From the NCBI GenBank assembly GCA_002441345.1, contig DJVU01000085.1, positions 1 to 53,841 of the forward strand: 53,841 bases of DNA, read 5' to 3'. The notes under the pieces were generated by a model, which ran no database searches, was not told the origin of the DNA, and saw only the letters and a program-made list of their open reading frames with translations. Shown piece by piece: positions 1 to 7,919 of this stretch (position 1 is the first letter of the stretch; every line of letters starts with the position of its first letter). The translations under genes were made by a program, and so were the position numbers. The stretch is from Bacteroidales bacterium UBA6248. Lineage in GTDB: Bacteria; Bacteroidota; Bacteroidia; Bacteroidales; Lentimicrobiaceae.

Positions 1-34
1 ACTTTATTTATTAACAACCAGGATGGGCAGATGA

Positions 35-243
35 TTAGTCCTTCCCGATCATTACTTCGGTTGATTTAACGATGGATTACACCGTATCGCCCGGTTTCAG
101 TTTCAGGTCCTCCATGCTTTCCATTGTATTAACGGAACTCAGCCTGTTTCCGCCGCCGATATCGATAATTACGCGGGCAGTAACCACACCGGGTTTTATT
201 CCGGCAACAACACTTTTATCTGATTTCGTGCACTGATTTTCAT
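35..243 (-). pseudogene. Broken Mop/TOBE-domain molybdopterin-binding protein
   Basis: Read on the minus strand, the ATG at 243 opens M-K-I-S-A-R-N-Q-I-K, the typical start of small Mop/TOBE proteins that bind molybdate or related oxyanions. The frame then breaks in an A run near 213-216. One extra A would restore it exactly, with no gap against the family. The other frame continues with VIIDIGGGN, then LKLKPGDTV, and hits TAA at 77-79. After that stop the same frame goes on with SIVKSTEVMIGKD to a second stop at 35-37, which is the expected family C-terminus. So there are two independent lesions: a -1 frameshift and an in-frame stop. This is either real decay or two assembly errors. It lies 111 bases downstream of rfbB on the same strand, and no transporter partner is visible. 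Confidence 0.8.
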
Positions 244-354
244 TCCGTTTGAATTTAGGGTTCAGAAGAATACCACCGGCCGGCCGGATAAGTTCAACCC
301 GGGACGAAGACAGAATTACCGCACGAACCCGGCAGCAAACCCAATTTTTAGGCC

Positions 355-1410
355 TTACCTCCTTTTTACGTACTGCTCTTCGTAATACTTCTGGTAATCT
401 CCCGATGTTACATCGTTGAGCCAACCTTCATTTTCCAGGTACCAGTCAACGGTAGCTTCAAAACCTTCGGTAAATTTAATGCCTGGTTCCCAGCCCAGTT
501 CGCTTTTAATTTTACCAGCATCTATGGCGTACCGGAGGTCGTGTCCTGCGCGATCCTTCACGTAAGTGATCAGTTTCTGTGACTCTCCTGCGGGGCGGCC
601 CAGCTTCTGATCCATGATTTCACACAATTTTTTTATGAGAAGAATATTCTGCCATTCGTTGTCGCCGCCTATATTGTATGTTTCCCCCTCTCTTCCTTTA
701 TGGAATATCAGGTCAATGGCCCGGGCATGGTCTTCAACGTACAGCCAGTCTCTCACATTTTCGCCTTTACCGTATACCGGCAGGGGTTTGTTGTTTCGTA
801 TGTTATGGATAAACAGAGGTATCAGCTTTTCGGGAAACTGATAGGGCCCGTAGTTGTTGGAACAGTTGGAAAGCACTGCCGGAAGGTGATAGGTATGGAA
901 ATAAGCCCTGACCAGATGATCGCTGCTGGCCTTACTTGCCGAGTAAGGACTGCGGGGGTCATAGGGTGTGGTTTCCAGAAATTTACCTTCAGCACCCAGC
1001 GAACCGTACACCTCGTCAGTAGAGATATGATAAAACCGTTTACCCTCCCGGTCGTCTTTCCATGCTTCACGGGCAGCATTCAGCAGATTTACGGTTCCAA
1101 CGATGTTGGTCATAATAAACTCCATGGGATTTGAGATGGAGCGGTCGACGTGTGATTCGGCAGCCAGGTGAATTACTCCGTCGAAACGGTATCTGACAAA
1201 CAGGGATGCTATGGTTTCCGCATCGGTAATATCGGCTTTTTCGAACACGTAATTGGAACTCGGTTCCACATCGCGGAGATTGGCCAGATTGCCGGCATAG
1301 GTAAGCTTATCGAGGTTAACAATTTTGTAGTCAGGATATTTTTTTACGAAAAGCCGGACAACATGGGAGCCGATAAAACCGGCGCCACCGGTGATAAGGA
1401 TAGTTTTCAT
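355..1410 (-). CDS. rfbB: dTDP-glucose 4,6-dehydratase
   Basis: This 351-residue extended short-chain dehydrogenase converts dTDP-glucose to dTDP-4-keto-6-deoxyglucose, the committed step towards dTDP-rhamnose and other deoxysugars. The NAD-binding GGAGFIG motif is at residues 8-14, the catalytic T-D-E triad at 131-133, and the Y156-x3-K160 pair follows. Length and start fit the family well. It lies 10 bases after galE on the same strand, so the two are probably cotranscribed. No rfbA, rfbC or rfbD is in the window, so the final sugar cannot be named. Confidence 0.95.
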   Translation of the reverse strand: MKTILITGGAGFIGSHVVRLFVKKYPDYKIVNLDKLTYAGNLANLRDVEPSSNYVFEKADITDAETIASLFVRYRFDGVIHLAAESHVDRSISNPMEFIMTNIVGTVNLLNAAREAWKDDREGKRFYHISTDEVYGSLGAEGKFLETTPYDPRSPYSASKASSDHLVRAYFHTYHLPAVLSNCSNNYGPYQFPEKLIPLFIHNIRNNKPLPVYGKGENVRDWLYVEDHARAIDLIFHKGREGETYNIGGDNEWQNILLIKKLCEIMDQKLGRPAGESQKLITYVKDRAGHDLRYAIDAGKIKSELGWEPGIKFTEGFEATVDWYLENEGWLNDVTSGDYQKYYEEQYVKRR

Positions 1411-1420
1411 ACGTATAAGG

Positions 1421-2449
1421 TTAAAGAAGTTCGTTATTTTCGGCCAGTGCCAATTCCCATTTCCAGGCCGAAGCCATCATTTCATCGAGCGACTTTTCGG
1501 CTTTCCATCCCAGCTCACGGTTGGCATAGCTGGTATCGGCCCATACTTTCTCCACATCACCGGGACGGCGGCTGCAGATTTTATAGTTCAGGCTTTTTCC
1601 GCTCACACGCTCGAACGATTTGATTGCTTCCATAACGCTGTAGCCGTTGCCTGTGCCAAGGTTAAAGACTTCAAAAGGCTGTTCTGAAGTTTTCCGGATC
1701 AGCCGGTTAACAGCAGTTACATGGGCTTTGGCCAGATCGGTAACGTGTATGTAATCGCGAATAGCCGTACCGTCTGGCGTATTGTAATCGTCGCCGAAAA
1801 CACTCAGTTCGTTTCGGATACCTATAGCCGTCTGGGTAATGAACGGCACCAGGTTGTTGGGTACTCCAAGCGGAAGTTCTCCGATCAGTGCCGATTCGTG
1901 AGCTCCGATCGGGTTGAAGTAACGCAGGGCGATGCTGCTGAGGTTATGCGCTTCAGCGGAAAAGCGGATGATCTGCTCCGACATCTGCTTGGTATTGCCG
2001 TAAGGCGACCAGGCTTCCTTAACGGGTGAAGTCTCCTTTACCGGCAGCTCGTCGGGTTGTCCGTACACCGTACAGGAAGAGGAGAAGACCAGGTTTCCGC
2101 AACCCGACTCCTTCATGCCTTCCAGGATATTCATCAGTGAATCGAGGTTATTGCGGTAATACATGAGTGGTGCGCTCATCGACTCACCCACCGCCTTGAA
2201 GGCAGCAAAGTGTATAATGCCACCGAGGCCCGGATGGGTGGCAAAGAAGGTACGGCATGCTTCTCTGCTTGTAAGGTCGAACTGATGAAATTCAGGTGTG
2301 ATGCCGGTGATGGCAGCAATGCGTCCGATCACCGAAGCCCTGGAGTTGCTGAGATTATCGATAATTATCACTTCAAATCCCTGTTGCTGCAACTCCACTA
2401 CGGTATGCGAACCTATATATCCGGCACCGCCGGTAACGAGTATTTTCAT
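1421..2449 (-). CDS. galE: UDP-glucose 4-epimerase
   Basis: This 342-residue protein interconverts UDP-glucose and UDP-galactose (or the N-acetyl forms) with bound NAD. The GGAGYIGS motif sits at residues 7-14, the SSS..VYG catalytic region near 123-130, and the Y150-GNT-K154 pair matches the epimerase active site. The N-R-Y-F-N-P-type segment is present as LRYFNPIGAH. It is followed after 10 bases by rfbB and preceded 71 bases upstream by a sugar acetyltransferase. That context argues for surface polysaccharide synthesis more than for galactose catabolism, since no galK or galT is nearby. Confidence 0.93.
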   Translation of the reverse strand: MKILVTGGAGYIGSHTVVELQQQGFEVIIIDNLSNSRASVIGRIAAITGITPEFHQFDLTSREACRTFFATHPGLGGIIHFAAFKAVGESMSAPLMYYRNNLDSLMNILEGMKESGCGNLVFSSSCTVYGQPDELPVKETSPVKEAWSPYGNTKQMSEQIIRFSAEAHNLSSIALRYFNPIGAHESALIGELPLGVPNNLVPFITQTAIGIRNELSVFGDDYNTPDGTAIRDYIHVTDLAKAHVTAVNRLIRKTSEQPFEVFNLGTGNGYSVMEAIKSFERVSGKSLNYKICSRRPGDVEKVWADTSYANRELGWKAEKSLDEMMASAWKWELALAENNELL

Positions 2450-2520
2450 TTCTGCCTATCGGTTAAATTTTATTCTGTTTACCGCCCGTAAGCGGTGTTA
2501 TATCATCTGTTAAAAATATG

Positions 2521-3108
2521 TTATCCGGCTTTTTCTGATTTCCGTACGCTACCCGATTCCAGCCTGTAGGTTTCTCCGCTTTCGGGGCAGATGGCGAGGC
2601 CTTCGGGGTTGAATTCAAGGCGGTGTCCGTATTCGCTCATCCAGCCGATTTGCCGGGCCGGGTTTCCAACTACCAGTGCATAGGCAGGTACGGGCCGGGT
2701 AACAACGGCACCGGCACCCACAAAAGCATATTCACCGATATCGTGTCCGCAAACAATGGTGGCATTGGCTCCGATGGAAGCCCCTTTCCGGACCGTGGTT
2801 TTCAGGTAATGTCCTCGGCGTACAACGGCGCTGCGCGGATTTACCACATTGGTAAACACCATCGACGGCCCCAGAAATACGTCTTCTTCACAGGTAACGC
2901 CGGTGTAGATGGATACATTGTTCTGCACCTTCACATTATTGCCCAGCACAACACCGGGCGACACAACAACGTTCTGGCCGAGATTGCAGTTTTCACCCAG
3001 AACACATCCGCTCATAAGGTGAGAAAAGTGCCAGATCTTACATCCGTTCCCGATAACACAGCCTTCATCGATGACGGCCGTTTCGTGTACATAATACGTG
3101 TTTTCCAT
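2521..3108 (-). CDS. Left-handed beta-helix sugar N-acetyltransferase, WbpD/WlbB-like
   Basis: The 195-residue protein is built mostly of hexapeptide repeats of the left-handed beta-helix type from about residue 8 to 150, such as VIGNGCKIWHFSHL and GENCNLGQNVVVSPG. The pattern resembles WbpD/WlbB, which acetylates the 3-amino group of UDP-2-acetamido-3-amino-2,3-dideoxyglucuronate. The C-terminal 45 residues are charged and lie outside the repeats. A WbpE-like aminotransferase lies upstream on the same strand, so the two would act in sequence. The family also includes WbbJ-type sugar O-acetyltransferases, so the exact substrate is inferred from the neighbour. Confidence 0.8.
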   Translation of the reverse strand: MENTYYVHETAVIDEGCVIGNGCKIWHFSHLMSGCVLGENCNLGQNVVVSPGVVLGNNVKVQNNVSIYTGVTCEEDVFLGPSMVFTNVVNPRSAVVRRGHYLKTTVRKGASIGANATIVCGHDIGEYAFVGAGAVVTRPVPAYALVVGNPARQIGWMSEYGHRLEFNPEGLAICPESGETYRLESGSVRKSEKAG

Positions 3109-3429
3109 AATTCTGTATTCATTATTGTCCGGGAAATAATCTTCGCTGGAACCGCCACTAAAACACCAGAACGTATAAATGAACTAAGATGCTGTAATGG
3201 TGATTATTATAAAAATCACTCAGGCTCTGTGCCGTGTCGGACGGATTGGCCCGGAACGCCCGGCATAAAAAAATGTGAAAGCCGCTCAATCCATTAACTG
3301 TCAAGAGTTTCCGCAACTTTCGTATTAAATTTTCCGGACGGCAGTAATTCTGCAATCAGCGCTTCCGGCCGGTTATGGGTTCTAAATTAAGCAAAACCCT
3401 GTCAGGATTTACCCGCGGGGCATTGATTA
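3109..3429. other. Intergenic, no gene seen
   Basis: About 320 bases separate the acetyltransferase start from the aminotransferase stop. The short open frames here have no protein-like composition. I see no consensus promoter or terminator, although the length leaves room for a separate promoter for the acetyltransferase, galE and rfbB. Confidence 0.5.
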
Positions 3430-4560
3430 TTATCGGTTAACGAATTCGAGCACCGATTTGGTGATATATTCCAGCTGTTCCTCATCAAGTTCGGTATGCA
3501 TGGGCAGGGAGATTACCGTATTGCAAAGGTGTTCGGTAACGGGGAAATCGCCTTCGCGGTAGCGCGGATCGAGATACGCTTTCTGCATATGCAGGGGTAC
3601 AGGGTAGTAAATCATAGCAGGGATATCTCTGGATGTCAGGAACTCCTGCAGTGCAGCCCGGTCAATGCCGCTGGTTACGAGGGTATATTGATGAAAAACG
3701 TGGGTTGAGCGTTCGAAGCGGGCCGGAATCTTAAGTGCGGGATGTCCGCTGAAGGCGCGATCGTAATAATCGGCTGCTTTCCTGCGGGCAGCGGCATATT
3801 GGTCGAGACGGGCAAGCTTTACTTTCAGCACGGCGGCCTGTATGCTGTCGAGCCGGCTGTTGACGCCCACATAATCGTGGTAATATCTTACGGTCATGCC
3901 GTGATTTACAACCACTCTCAGCTGTTTTGCCAGATCGTCGTCGTTGGTAAAGATTGCGCCGCCATCGCCATAGCAGCCAAGATTTTTACTGGGGAAAAAG
4001 GAGGTGCAGCCGACGTGCCCGATGGTTCCTGCCATTTTCCTGGTTCCGTTTTTGAAAGTATAGGCAGCACCTATTGCCTGACAATTATCTTCAATTACAA
4101 ATAGGTTGTATTCAGCAGCGATTTGCATGATGGCATCCATATCGGCACATTGACCGAACAGGTGAACGGGAACCACAGCCCTGGTTTTAGGAGTAATAGC
4201 CCGGCGAACGGCTTCGGGATCGATGTTGAAGGTATCTGGATCCACATCCACCACAACCGGGGTAAAGCCCAGCAGTGCGATGACCTCAGCAGTTGCGATA
4301 AACGTAAAATTGGTTGTAATCACTTCATCACCGGGCTTCAGCCCCAAAGCCATCATGGCCACCTGCAGGGCATCGGTACCATTGGCACAGGGAATTACAT
4401 GCCTGACCCCAAGATACTGCTCCAGGTCTTCCTGAAACGACTTCACGGCGGGACCGTTGATAAAGGCAGTGGAATTAATAACTTCCGTAATGGCCTGATC
4501 AATTTCAGGCTTGATTTTTTCATATTGACGCTTAAGGTCAACCATTGCAATTTTATTCAT
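3430..4560 (-). CDS. DegT/DnrJ/EryC1/StrS-family sugar aminotransferase, WbpE-like
   Basis: This PLP enzyme transfers an amino group onto a keto-sugar nucleotide. From the ATG at 4560 the protein has 376 residues and starts MNKIAMVDLKRQY, as family members do. A longer frame adds 17 residues with no family look. D158 in VIEDNCQA and the PLP lysine K192 in FPSKNLGCYGDGGA are in place. With the WbpD-like acetyltransferase downstream it fits the 3-amination step of the UDP-GlcNAc3NAcA/ManNAc3NAcA pathway. The dehydrogenase (WbpB) and 6-oxidase (WbpA) of that route are not in the window. A TAnnTTTG box lies about 65 bases upstream. Confidence 0.85.
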   Translation of the reverse strand: MNKIAMVDLKRQYEKIKPEIDQAITEVINSTAFINGPAVKSFQEDLEQYLGVRHVIPCANGTDALQVAMMALGLKPGDEVITTNFTFIATAEVIALLGFTPVVVDVDPDTFNIDPEAVRRAITPKTRAVVPVHLFGQCADMDAIMQIAAEYNLFVIEDNCQAIGAAYTFKNGTRKMAGTIGHVGCTSFFPSKNLGCYGDGGAIFTNDDDLAKQLRVVVNHGMTVRYYHDYVGVNSRLDSIQAAVLKVKLARLDQYAAARRKAADYYDRAFSGHPALKIPARFERSTHVFHQYTLVTSGIDRAALQEFLTSRDIPAMIYYPVPLHMQKAYLDPRYREGDFPVTEHLCNTVISLPMHTELDEEQLEYITKSVLEFVNR

Positions 4561-4879
4561 CTGCAACCGGATTAGATGGGATGTAAGAAAAAGGCAGAAA
4601 CGTTTCTGCAAGGTTTTTGGCGTGTCAAAGATACAAGTTCCCGCTCAAATATAGCAGAGAACTGCGCAAGGTAGAAATGTGCTGCGCGATACGGAAATTA
4701 ATATAGGTGGAAATCCCGCGATTTGCGGGTTAAGTTACAGAAATGATATTCCAATATCCTGATTATAAATTACATACATATGCAGTGGGAACTAAATCTG
4801 CATCGGGCGGAGGTACTCCGCCAGAGGCAATACGCAATCCGGACTTCCCGACATGCGAATGTTATAAAATCTGCATTCT
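4561..4879. other. Intergenic between mevalonate kinase and aminotransferase, with a perfect inverted repeat
   Basis: No convincing gene is present. A perfect inverted repeat, GGCGGAG-GTA-CTCCGCC, lies at 4806-4822, about 60 bases past the mevalonate kinase stop. A weaker 5-bp stem (CCCGC/GCGGG) is near 4715-4729. Neither has a T run in the minus direction, so they are not textbook terminators. The minus-strand promoter at 4626-4633 is listed separately. Confidence 0.45.
4626..4633 (-). promoter_or_regulatory. Bacteroidota -7 promoter box upstream of the aminotransferase
   Basis: On the minus strand the sequence is TATCTTTG, which matches the TAnnTTTG box used by the Bacteroidota housekeeping sigma factor. 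No clear TTTG -33 box is seen at normal spacing. It would drive the aminotransferase and perhaps the sugar genes after it. Confidence 0.5.
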
Positions 4880-5869
4880 CTACTCCACTCGGTAATCCGA
4901 GTCCTGAAGATTTTTGTATACCGGAATGATGTCGATGTGCTGGCGGTGCAGTTCTTCTTTGGCTTTTTCGTAGTCTTCGGTAAAGCCCAGCAGAAAACCG
5001 CCGCCACCGGAGCCGCAGAGCTTCAGGTAATACGACTGGGTATCAAGTCCGTAGCGCCATATCTTGCGAAAGGCTTCGGGAATCATGGGTTCCAGGTTAT
5101 CGAAAAGGAATCCTGAAAGATCGCGCAGAGTATTGAAAAATCGGGCGGTTTCACCTTTGATCAGGCTTTTGATACAGGCATCGTTCAGAGGTATCATCTC
5201 ATTTTTTACCCGCTTGCCAAATTCATCCAGCTTGCATTTCTCCAGGAACATATTCACCAGGGGTCCGGTTTTCCCGGGGCTGCCTGTATTGATAAGAAAG
5301 ATGGCCCCCTTTTTGTCGTGCTTATTCCTTGGGATTCCAACCATGCACACATCTTTGCGGTTATGGATGAGCAGCGGATGCTTGATGTAGCAATTCAGCG
5401 GATCCATCCCCGAGCTGGTGCCATGAAAATAGGATTCGAGCTGTGCGAAAACCTCTTTCAGATGCAGCACTTCGTGTTTGGGCAGCCGCCGTGCACCCGA
5501 AACGTGACCCGCTACATAACGTTCATACAAGGCAGCGACCAGCGCACCCGAGCTTCCTACCCCATATCCCTGCGGGATGGTAGATTCGAAGTACAGACTG
5601 TTTTGTATGTCTCTGTCAAACGCATCCACATCAAAATCGCAAAGAAGGGTTTCCTTTTCTTTTAATGAACGGATGTAGACAGAAAACTCCCTGAGCATGC
5701 GGTTTGAGCTCACGGCGAAGTCGTAGTCCGTGTATTTATCCTCGCTGATAAAGCTTAGCTCACCCCTGAAATGGGTATAGGGAATAGTGAGGGCCATGGA
5801 ATCACACAGTATGCTGTATTCGCCGAACAGCAGGATCTTGGCATAAAATATCCCGGATTTATTTTTCAT
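4880..5869 (-). CDS. Mevalonate kinase-type GHMP kinase
   Basis: This 329-residue GHMP-superfamily kinase phosphorylates mevalonate. Motif 1 is the N-terminal AKILLFGEYSIL at 10-21. The ATP-binding motif 2, PQGYGVGSSGAL, is at 99-110. HGTSSGMDPL at 149-158 carries the catalytic Asp156. The glycine-rich motif 3, LCGSGGGGFLLGF, is at about 284-296. It is the last gene of a four-gene mevalonate operon, two bases after the decarboxylase. The motif spacing matches bacterial mevalonate kinases better than the other GHMP protein of the operon, so the first phosphorylation is assigned here. Substrate order between the two kinases is still an inference. Confidence 0.85.
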   Translation of the reverse strand: MKNKSGIFYAKILLFGEYSILCDSMALTIPYTHFRGELSFISEDKYTDYDFAVSSNRMLREFSVYIRSLKEKETLLCDFDVDAFDRDIQNSLYFESTIPQGYGVGSSGALVAALYERYVAGHVSGARRLPKHEVLHLKEVFAQLESYFHGTSSGMDPLNCYIKHPLLIHNRKDVCMVGIPRNKHDKKGAIFLINTGSPGKTGPLVNMFLEKCKLDEFGKRVKNEMIPLNDACIKSLIKGETARFFNTLRDLSGFLFDNLEPMIPEAFRKIWRYGLDTQSYYLKLCGSGGGGFLLGFTEDYEKAKEELHRQHIDIIPVYKNLQDSDYRVE

Positions 5870-5871
5870 GT

Positions 5872-6945
5872 TTATCTGCAGGTTAATTTGACGGGTCCTT
5901 CCCCAATGGTATCGTGAATTTGCTGACCGTTATGGCAGAAGGGTTCAAGGCTTTTCAGGAGCGGTAACACGAGTTCAAGTTCCGCAGCGGGGTAGATAAG
6001 ATGTATGTTTGGCCCTGCGTCGAGGGTAAAACAAACCTTTGCTCCCGTTTGTTTTCTGAAATTCTTCGTTTCTTCGATGATTCGAAGGGTGTTGGGATGC
6101 ATCAGTACAAACCACGGATCGGATGTGAGCATCATGGCATGCAGACTGAGTGCCTCGTGTTCGGTAATCCGGGCGAAAAGATCCCAGTCTCCCGACTCCA
6201 GGGCTTTCATCAGCTTGCTAAGGTTTTTACCAGCCTCTTCAAATCTAAGTGCAGCATAGGGATGACCATTCATGAGTCCGTGTCCTGCCCGGCTCGAAAC
6301 CTTTTTTGTCCCAGGATCCACGATCAGAATGGAGTCGTGAAGTACTCCAAAAGCGGATTGAAACTTATTTTCGAGCGGTATGGCATATTCATCCGAAGAG
6401 CCCTGCACATCGGCATGTACGCCCCATACGGTAAAGCCACCGTATACCGAGCGACAGGCACTTCCCGAACCTATTCGGGCAATAAACGAGGCTTTACGAA
6501 ACATCTCCGGGCTTTCTTCATCCTCTCCTTTAATCTGGGCTTCAAGCGAGCAGAGGCACAGAGCCAGGGCACTCATCCCGGAAGCGGAGGAAGCGATGCC
6601 GGCCGAATGCGGAAAGTTGTTCCCTGTTTCAACAGAGAGATCTGTATCCTTCAGATATTCCAGCCATGGTGTGACCGAACGCAGAAATTCCCCGATACGG
6701 GCGGCAAAAGCCGTTTGCAGTTCCCCTTCGAAGCGTAAGGACAGATTCGGACCATTCCCGGGATCGGCTGATGGAACAGCCCTGACACGGGTTACGGTAT
6801 AGGCCTGATCGAGGGTAATGCTTAACGAAGCATTGCGCGGAAGCTGCTGCCCGTGTTTTCCCCAGTACTTAACAAGAGCAATGTTCGAAGGACTCTTCCA
6901 GCAGGACGTAAGTCCCTGCGCGGGGATGAATGCCGTATTACTCAT
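5872..6945 (-). CDS. mvaD: Diphosphomevalonate decarboxylase
   Basis: The enzyme converts mevalonate diphosphate to isopentenyl diphosphate with ATP. In the 357-residue protein, ALVKYWGK at 23-30, the phosphate loop FPHSAGIASSASG at 111-123, GSGSACRSVYGG at 159-170 and FTLDAGPN with the catalytic Asp309 are all present. Its ATG overlaps the stop of the upstream GHMP kinase by four bases (ATGA), and the next gene starts two bases after its own stop. Translation of the operon is therefore probably coupled. Confidence 0.93.
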   Translation of the reverse strand: MSNTAFIPAQGLTSCWKSPSNIALVKYWGKHGQQLPRNASLSITLDQAYTVTRVRAVPSADPGNGPNLSLRFEGELQTAFAARIGEFLRSVTPWLEYLKDTDLSVETGNNFPHSAGIASSASGMSALALCLCSLEAQIKGEDEESPEMFRKASFIARIGSGSACRSVYGGFTVWGVHADVQGSSDEYAIPLENKFQSAFGVLHDSILIVDPGTKKVSSRAGHGLMNGHPYAALRFEEAGKNLSKLMKALESGDWDLFARITEHEALSLHAMMLTSDPWFVLMHPNTLRIIEETKNFRKQTGAKVCFTLDAGPNIHLIYPAAELELVLPLLKSLEPFCHNGQQIHDTIGEGPVKLTCR

Positions 6946-7916
6946 ATTCCGGTACTTTTTGATGGTTCGGTAGCTGTCGCAACAAGTCCTGTTTTGACCA
7001 TTTCCCTGAAGGGAATAACCGTATGTAGTCCTCGGGAGCCGAAATAATACTCGATTTCTTCACGACCGCCCTCTCCTGCTGCCAATACAAAATCGCCGCC
7101 CCAGGCACCGAGCGACTTCACCACACCGCCGAAGTCGCTGAAAAGCCGCTTTTGCACAGCTTCCGCGTTCAGCAGCTTCGACATAATCTCCTCGTGGCGC
7201 TTAAGCAATGCCGTAAAATGTTCAAAATCGGTGACACCGGCTATGCTTTCGCTTATCCGGCTGATTTCTTCTGCTTCATTCAGAAGGCCTTTTTTTGGTA
7301 TCTGCAGGAACCTCTGCACTTCGGCACCCGAATCCTGTTTTTTTCCAAGATACACCAGCCACAGTTTACCGGCAAAGGGAGGACAAAACACAAGTGGCCG
7401 GATTTCCGGCTTATCGTTAACGATACGGTAAATCAAGGGACCATCAGCGGCAGCGCAGGCTACATCATACCCGGAGCCCTGGGATATCTTCCGGTGCAGC
7501 TGCATCGGACCGGCACCCGTGAAGGCTGCCAGGAGCGATGTAAGGGAGGAGCTGCTTCCAAGCCCCCACTCTCTGATGAAATCGAGACGGGTTACCACCT
7601 TCAGCCCGGCAGCAGAAATTTCGAAATCCGGTTTCAGCTCTGCCAGCGCTTTCAGCATGCGCTGCAGTTTGAATGCAAGAACAGTATCGGAAGCTTTTAC
7701 GATTCCGAAGCCGGGCAGGCTGAAGGAGACGGATAACCAAAGTCCGGAAGGATCGAAGGCTTCCCATTCCAGGCACTGTTTACAGGGACCCGGCTCAACC
7801 TGCATATGCTGTCCGGCATAGAGCGGAACGGCCAGGGCAGCAGCACCGTGCAGCACCAGATATTCTCCGGTGATCATCAGCTTTCCGCTTGCAAAGCCGT
7901 TCCAGGGTATATTCAT
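6942..7916 (-). CDS. GYDIA-type GHMP kinase, probable phosphomevalonate kinase
   Basis: This 324-residue protein has the GHMP signature GLGSSSSLTSLLAAF starting at about 118 and a start, GKLMITGEYLVLHG, like mevalonate-pathway kinases. At 147-153 it reads GSGYDVA, a variant of the GYDIA motif that names a Bacteroidota GHMP kinase family found next to HMG-CoA reductase. Phosphomevalonate kinase is the only step between mevalonate and mvaD not otherwise filled in this operon, so that role is inferred from context. The protein is too divergent for me to prove the substrate by reading. It follows HMG-CoA reductase by three bases and overlaps mvaD by four. Confidence 0.75.
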   Translation of the reverse strand: MNIPWNGFASGKLMITGEYLVLHGAAALAVPLYAGQHMQVEPGPCKQCLEWEAFDPSGLWLSVSFSLPGFGIVKASDTVLAFKLQRMLKALAELKPDFEISAAGLKVVTRLDFIREWGLGSSSSLTSLLAAFTGAGPMQLHRKISQGSGYDVACAAADGPLIYRIVNDKPEIRPLVFCPPFAGKLWLVYLGKKQDSGAEVQRFLQIPKKGLLNEAEEISRISESIAGVTDFEHFTALLKRHEEIMSKLLNAEAVQKRLFSDFGGVVKSLGAWGGDFVLAAGEGGREEIEYYFGSRGLHTVIPFREMVKTGLVATATEPSKSTGI

Positions 7917-7919
7917 TGT

